Source: Gemmatimonadota bacterium
GTDB lineage: Bacteria; Latescibacterota; UBA2968; GCA-2709665
Length of the DNA stretch: 64,000 nt
Reading direction: 5' to 3'
Assembly (NCBI GenBank): GCA_028874335.1
Contig: JAPPJY010000016.1
Location: forward strand, 62,001 to 126,000
In this document: piece by piece, positions 60,026 to 64,000 of the stretch
Position numbering within the stretch: position 1 is the first letter of the stretch
Layout: the number at the start of each line of letters is the position of its first letter
Translations under genes and position numbers: made by a program
The notes under the pieces: generated by a model
What the model saw: only the letters and a program-made list of their open reading frames with translations
What the model was told of the DNA's origin: nothing
Databases searched by the model: none

Positions 60026-60901
60026 TCACTCAGCAAACCTTGATTCGATTGCCCTGACGAGACCGGGCATGTGTTCATCGAAGCCGTGATTCAGGGCAAA
60101 GAAGAGGACGAAGAAGAGCTTTCGCTTCGACTGGCAATCCACCCTCGTCCAGAAATCCTCGCCAAGCGGCAACCGATAGGCCTCGGCCATATCCTCGGCG
60201 AACGGCTTCCCGAACCTGCGGTAGAGGGTAGCGAAATCTGTCGCCGGATCGCTCAGGCTGATGTCGCCGAAATCGATGACACCGGTCAGCTTCGATCCCG
60301 CCGCGTCGATCAGGATATTGCCGGTACCAAAGTCCGAATGGGTAACGACTATTGGGTACGCCGCGGACGCGATTCTCGACAGCGCTCGACGAAAGTAACG
60401 TTCGGCACTTTGCCGGGTAGAGGGGTTGAGACGCGGCGCGGCGGCAGGCCACAATTCGTCCCAGAAATCGCCTCCACCGAACGGCGCGGCATTGAGGTAC
60501 CGATGCTCGAATGTTACGGCATGGAGTCTGGATAGAAAATCGCCCAGAGCCGCTGCGTGTGACGCCCTCTCACGCCTGCCCAGACTCCGGAAGACAGATT
60601 CGGAGAACTTGACGCCGTCAATCTTTTCGTAGGCGATGAAATCAGCGCCCGAGTACCGTATTTCGGGGATCGGTAAGGGCGAATGTCCTTTGAATAGAGG
60701 TAAAAACGCCTGCTCAACGGCAAGCTGCGTGTTCGAAGGGTCTCGAACGAAACGAAATACCCACTTCCCGTTTACCTCCAGGACGATATGCGTCCAACCT
60801 TCATCGATCCGAACGATAGATTCGACGGAGTCGTCCAGAACTTCACGGACCGTCAACTCATGGGTGTCCACTGGTTTTTCGAACGTATAGACCATTGGCA
60901 T
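60026..60901 (-). CDS. Aminoglycoside phosphotransferase-family kinase
   Basis: 291 residues with an intact APH active site: Brenner motif VVTHSDFGTGNILI (catalytic Asp, Asn) and VIDFGDISLSDPATDF (metal-binding Asp). The N-lobe has WTHIVLEVNGKWVFRF. It transfers phosphate from ATP to a hydroxyl on a small molecule; antibiotic resistance is possible but not shown. It contrasts with the altered APH-like gene at 56708. Confidence 0.88.
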   Translation of the reverse strand: MPMVYTFEKPVDTHELTVREVLDDSVESIVRIDEGWTHIVLEVNGKWVFRFVRDPSNTQLAVEQAFLPLFKGHSPLPIPEIRYSGADFIAYEKIDGVKFSESVFRSLGRRERASHAAALGDFLSRLHAVTFEHRYLNAAPFGGGDFWDELWPAAAPRLNPSTRQSAERYFRRALSRIASAAYPIVVTHSDFGTGNILIDAAGSKLTGVIDFGDISLSDPATDFATLYRRFGKPFAEDMAEAYRLPLGEDFWTRVDCQSKRKLFFVLFFALNHGFDEHMPGLVRAIESRFAE

Positions 60902-60940
60902 GTCATTCTCTTGTTTCTTCGTCTCTTGCGATTCCGCCTC

Positions 60941-61690
60941 TCAATCAGTGACACGCTCGGTAAGCGCATCTCTGAATATCTCCGCCACATTGGAAATAAC
61001 CTCCTGCCACAGCTCGCGTCCCAACTCGGCACTTACTTTAGATGCATCGCCAATGACGCCGGTATCCGAGTATTTCGTGAAGTCGAGCTCCGGATCATTC
61101 CAATCGACTTCCCGCGAACGGGACGAAGGGATGCATTCGACTCTGACCGAGGACGGGCGTGTAAACAGGGCGATAGAGGTGGTGAAACTGTCGGCGTGGC
61201 CGCCTGGAACGCATGGATCGGCTACGCGGCGCCATATCTCATTATACGGCAGGGATGGCAGGCAAGCCATACATCCCGGATTGAACTTCGCGTTGAACCG
61301 ATCCACCGCCTCCTGAAGGCGATGTTCGCCGCAGCCGCGCCAGACGACAATGCTACGGAAGCCCTGCACAACCAGCGATTCCAGGACATGGTAGACACAT
61401 TCTTCGTGCAACGGGTGAGGGATGTGAACGTAGCCCGAGCCGAATCCCCGGTGTTCAGGCGTGGGACCGAATGGCATGGCCGGCAGGACAAGAGCCTGTA
61501 TACCGTAAGAGCGTGCCGCATGCTGCGCAGCCTCCAAAGCAACGGTTTCAGAGAACCAGGTATCGAAATCCACCGGCAGATGCGGGCCCTGCTGTTCGGT
61601 GCATCCCGTGGGTACGATCGCCGCGCACCCGGCATCAATAAGCTCCCTGATTTCCAGGTACGTATAATCTGTGAATTTGTTGGAGTTCAT
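60941..61690 (-). CDS. Creatininase/creatinine amidohydrolase-family protein
   Basis: 249 residues. Metal-site motifs are TGCTEQQGPHLPVDFD (Glu, His, Asp), the region HRGFGSGYVHIPHPL, and GGHADSFTTSIAL in place of the usual GHAGE.ETS, so one metal ligand may be changed. The family includes amidohydrolases of creatinine, formamidopyrimidine and mycofactocin-type peptide substrates. It follows an Asp/Glu racemase-like gene on the same strand. Confidence 0.85.
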   Translation of the reverse strand: MNSNKFTDYTYLEIRELIDAGCAAIVPTGCTEQQGPHLPVDFDTWFSETVALEAAQHAARSYGIQALVLPAMPFGPTPEHRGFGSGYVHIPHPLHEECVYHVLESLVVQGFRSIVVWRGCGEHRLQEAVDRFNAKFNPGCMACLPSLPYNEIWRRVADPCVPGGHADSFTTSIALFTRPSSVRVECIPSSRSREVDWNDPELDFTKYSDTGVIGDASKVSAELGRELWQEVISNVAEIFRDALTERVTD

Positions 61691-61715
61691 ATTCGTGCAT
61701 GTTTCATATCTGTAC

Positions 61716-61736
61716 GGGCGCCCCTTGTGGGCGCCC
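61716..61736. repeat. REP-like hairpin
   Basis: GGGCGCC-CCTTGTGG-GCGCCC in the gap between the creatininase and racemase genes. Same sequence type as the first hairpin at 59910. Confidence 0.5.
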
Positions 61737-61770
61737 GCCTTTCAGCGAGGCGCTTGGCTGATTTGCGATT

Positions 61771-62436
61771 TCAATCTCTTCCTTCTCGCTTCCAAAGTTC
61801 CAACGCGTGCCGAAAGCCGATTTCGGGGCTGCTTAGGATCGGAATCGAGATTTCCGGGCACAGTCCCGCCGCTCCTGCCATAGAGGCTTGCGCCAGTACG
61901 ATGACGTCTCCTTCAGACGCGCGCTCCTTTAATTTACGGGCGATTTCACTGAAATACCCGTCGTTATCGCCCTCCTCGAGCCTGCTCCACGCATCGTCAC
62001 AGAGAACCTCGATCAGATCGATGCGTTTTTTGCGCGCACTTGCGACGTCAAGAATCAGGTTTCGAGTTGGCGCGAGTGTACTTTCGAGAGCCGCGGCAAT
62101 GATGATTCGCGATCCGATTTCGACGGCTTTTTCGGCCATCGGACGGTCGACACGAACGACGACGCCGTCCGCTGTGTCATTCGCGCTTTCCGCACTCGCT
62201 CCGATTGTGGAACACGTGCAGAGTACCACACTCGCCCCTTCTTCGATCGCGGCGCCAATGCGGTCCTGAATCCGTCCATCCAGGTCTTGACCGATTCCCT
62301 TCTCGCGGGCTTCGGTCAGAAATCCCTCTTCCACAATGTGCCTGACAGGCAATTCCGTATCGGCTTCGGCTACAAGCCGATCGAAGGTATCGATCAGCAC
62401 CGGTGTTGTGTGAAGAAACGCCAGATGGGACTTCAT
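61771..62436 (-). CDS. Asp/Glu racemase superfamily protein
   Basis: 221 residues. The two cysteines expected for this fold are in VVLCTCSTIGA and AAGLCPEISIPILSSPEIG. The family covers aspartate, glutamate and hydantoin racemases and maleate isomerase; the exact substrate is unknown. The ATG at 62436 has AAAGGAA 9 nt upstream, so the frame to 62496, which runs into a repeat, is not used. Confidence 0.82.
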   Translation of the reverse strand: MKSHLAFLHTTPVLIDTFDRLVAEADTELPVRHIVEEGFLTEAREKGIGQDLDGRIQDRIGAAIEEGASVVLCTCSTIGASAESANDTADGVVVRVDRPMAEKAVEIGSRIIIAAALESTLAPTRNLILDVASARKKRIDLIEVLCDDAWSRLEEGDNDGYFSEIARKLKERASEGDVIVLAQASMAGAAGLCPEISIPILSSPEIGFRHALELWKREGRD

Positions 62437-62479
62437 GCGATGAATTCCTTTCGTTGATTGGTAACCTCTTGATGCGGAG

Positions 62480-62515
62480 AAACCCAAGGCGACCACAAGG
62501 GTTGCCCCTGCACGG
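62480..62515. repeat. REP-like hairpin, copy of 59962-59997
   Basis: GGCGACC-ACAAG-GGTTGCC type; 33 of 36 bases match the copy at 59962-59997. Confidence 0.55.
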
Positions 62516-62560
62516 TATGAGGTATCCGTCGCTGGAAAGTGGACGTTCCGGACTCTTTTT

Positions 62561-63355
62561 TCACGGCGCCGATGCGGCGACGGTCAACCAGGCAGGCAGA
62601 CCGGCACGCGGATTCGCGCGCCAGTCCAGCATCGAATCGTCCCTGTCGACCTCACCATTGCCTCCCCGCCAATATCCGGAATCCCGAGCCGGACTCTCGA
62701 TGACATTCTTCAGGACCAATCCGGCTTGCGCCAGGGAATTGAGCAGGTCGGCGAGAGTCCAGTGATGTTCATAGGAATCCTCTCCGGAACCGTGGAAAGG
62801 GCCGGCGTTCCAGTAGGGTTTCGTCATTTCTATGGGCGCGACCTGCTCCTTCCACGGGCGCGTGAAGGGATGAACGTCGTAGAAGACGTACGCGCCTCCC
62901 GGCTTCAGGATTCGCGCGACTTCCGAGAAAACGCCATACAGATCGGCGATCCATACAAAAAAGCCGTTCGTCGAACAAACGAGATCGAATCTCGAATCGG
63001 ACAGCGAATCCAGGCTGGCGGCATCGGATCGCACGAATTCCATCGACAGACCCAGCGAGTCCGCTCGGTCCGACGCCAGTCTCAATCGCTCCTCAGAGAT
63101 GTCAGTTGAAGTAACCCCGGCGCCCAGACCCGCCAATGCGCAGGCGGCCAGGTTGTCCCCGCTGCCGATCACACAGACTCGCTTTCCGTCAAGCGTTCCC
63201 ATCATTTCACGAATGGTCTCAAGCGCACTGCCTTCGAAAGCCAACTCGGGTTCCCGGTGACACCTGCGCCAGAGGCCGTCGCGATTCAGACGGTCGTCCC
63301 AATCCTCTGCCATTTCGTCCCATCGCCGGCGGTTGGCTTCGTGTATTTCGTTCAT
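62561..63355 (-). CDS. SAM-dependent class I methyltransferase
   Basis: 264 residues. Motif I is KRVCVIGSGDNLAACALAG, the acidic residue of motif II in VTSTDISEERLRLA, motif IV FDLVCSTNGFFVWI and then ARILKPGGAYVFYDVHPF. The start MNEIHEANRRRWDEMAEDWD is typical of this methyltransferase type. Substrate unknown. ATG at 63355; the open frame to 63445 lacks a recognisable extension. Confidence 0.86.
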   Translation of the reverse strand: MNEIHEANRRRWDEMAEDWDDRLNRDGLWRRCHREPELAFEGSALETIREMMGTLDGKRVCVIGSGDNLAACALAGLGAGVTSTDISEERLRLASDRADSLGLSMEFVRSDAASLDSLSDSRFDLVCSTNGFFVWIADLYGVFSEVARILKPGGAYVFYDVHPFTRPWKEQVAPIEMTKPYWNAGPFHGSGEDSYEHHWTLADLLNSLAQAGLVLKNVIESPARDSGYWRGGNGEVDRDDSMLDWRANPRAGLPAWLTVAASAP

Positions 63356-63445
63356 GGACTGTTCCCGCGAAAACACCTTCTGTGTGTCGTTTCGAATCGT
63401 ACAAAACGTAAAATACCTTGAAACAGTAGATCGGAAGGTCTCCAA

Positions 63446-64000
63446 TCAGAACCTGGGCAGAATCCACTTCAGCAATTCAGGATGTCGTCGACGCAATTCC
63501 AGAAGTCTAGCGGCCGTCCCGACGGGCCTGAGCCGAGCGGAACGCGGTAATCGCACCCGTTCCTCGATGATCCCTCCCTGCCCCTCGAGGCGCTCGATTG
63601 TGAAAGATTCCACTGCGAGGTCATAGAATAGTCCGGGTTTCAACGTCGCGATGGCCGAAAGATCGCCCGGTTCCGCCCGACCGATCGCTCGGCCGGCGTA
63701 CACTGCGACCCTTGCGCCCGGGACATAACCCGGATCGTTTCCTTCCCACAAGAATTGAACGCCATCCGGAACCTTGCCCGGCGGAAGCGGCGACACGTTT
63801 CCGGCCGGGTCCATCGAAAAGGGTTTCACAGAACCGTCGAGCGCGACCCTGCAGCCGATTTCTTCCATCGCCTCCCTCTGCAGCGCGCCCTCCACGGACT
63901 CGCCTTCCTCAACCGTGCCGCCGATGCAGCTCATGCCGATCTCGACAACCCCATCTGGCCCGTACACCCATTTCGCCTCTCTCTGGAGCTCGAAGAGAAA
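63446..64000 (-). CDS. NUDIX hydrolase, 5' end outside window
   Basis: The Nudix box G-x5-E-x7-R-E-x2-E-E-x-G is complete (GTVEEGESVEGALQREAMEE, then IG). The frame has no stop up to the window edge (reads FELQREAKWVYGPDGVVEIG before the box), so the GTG at 63967 is probably internal. C-terminal half LLELRRRHPELLKWILPRF. Hydrolyses a nucleoside diphosphate linked to another group; substrate unknown. Confidence 0.88.
   Translation of the reverse strand, partial: FLFELQREAKWVYGPDGVVEIGMSCIGGTVEEGESVEGALQREAMEEIGCRVALDGSVKPFSMDPAGNVSPLPPGKVPDGVQFLWEGNDPGYVPGARVAVYAGRAIGRAEPGDLSAIATLKPGLFYDLAVESFTIERLEGQGGIIEERVRLPRSARLRPVGTAARLLELRRRHPELLKWILPRF

Noticed and set aside
53913-64000. Chromosomal integron cassette array
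   Set aside because: Gene content and single orientation fit, but several genes overlap or nearly abut (54650/54683, 55078/55081), and no GTTRRRY/RYYYAAC attC pairs or integrase gene were seen.

Overview
The window looks like chromosomal DNA of a diderm, rod-shaped, uncultivated bacterium with moderately high GC. The envelope genes (RodA, PBP2, MreD, a LysM lytic transglycosylase, SPOR lipoprotein) and a protein with a putative C-terminal beta-barrel indicate an outer membrane. Secreted proteins carrying a 'GDFNGDG..NLADFLAFAG' dockerin-like module with leucine-rich repeats, together with many sigma-54 regulators, resemble candidate-phylum (Latescibacterota/FCB-like) genomes. That placement is inference from style only.

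Layout. 1-12.8 kb is core: partial aroA (-), dnaE (+), then a minus-strand envelope operon (SPOR lipoprotein, MltD-like transglycosylase, mreD, PBP2, rodA) and a beta-propeller lactonase-like gene. 13-16 kb is a three-gene ABC-2 exporter behind a leader with an intrinsic terminator. 16.2-23.2 kb is a sensor kinase/sigma-54 activator pair followed by a consensus sigma-54 promoter driving a CDP-alcohol phosphatidyltransferase, a flippase-like membrane protein and an unusual three-barrel periplasmic protein. 23.5-27.3 kb holds an unknown protein, a higBA operon and a gene-poor, possibly decayed stretch.

27.2-53.7 kb is the most unusual part. It has two paralogous kinase/sigma-54-regulator pairs (one kinase frameshifted), an Ig/Calx-beta surface protein behind its own sigma-54 promoter, and a single-chain GAF-PAS-kinase-receiver-OmpR-type DNA-binding protein. 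It also has three secreted proteins with dockerin-like modules; two of these combine leucine-rich repeats with an HExxH zinc protease, and one adds a cohesin-like domain. Five copies of a ~69-bp promoter element, four of them without a single indel and with 11-bp-phased TCA direct repeats exactly 10 bp from a -10 box, lie at 25.8, 27.2, 39.4, 41.0 and 48.4 kb, in front of these genes. The geometry is that of PhoB/OmpR-family activated promoters, so the fused kinase-OmpR protein is the obvious candidate regulator.

53.9-64 kb is a minus-strand run of single-domain accessory enzymes (methyltransferases, nitrilase, two APH-fold kinases, SDR, GNAT, creatininase, Asp/Glu racemase, partial NUDIX), a second higBA pair and a frameshifted antitoxin. 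It is interspersed with palindromic repeats, including two copies in opposite orientation of a ~164-bp repeat with hairpin ends. Three toxin-antitoxin promoters in the window share one geometry, in which the -10 box lies exactly 6 nt before a GTG start, predicting leaderless toxin mRNAs. No tRNA, rRNA, CRISPR or recognisable transposase was found.
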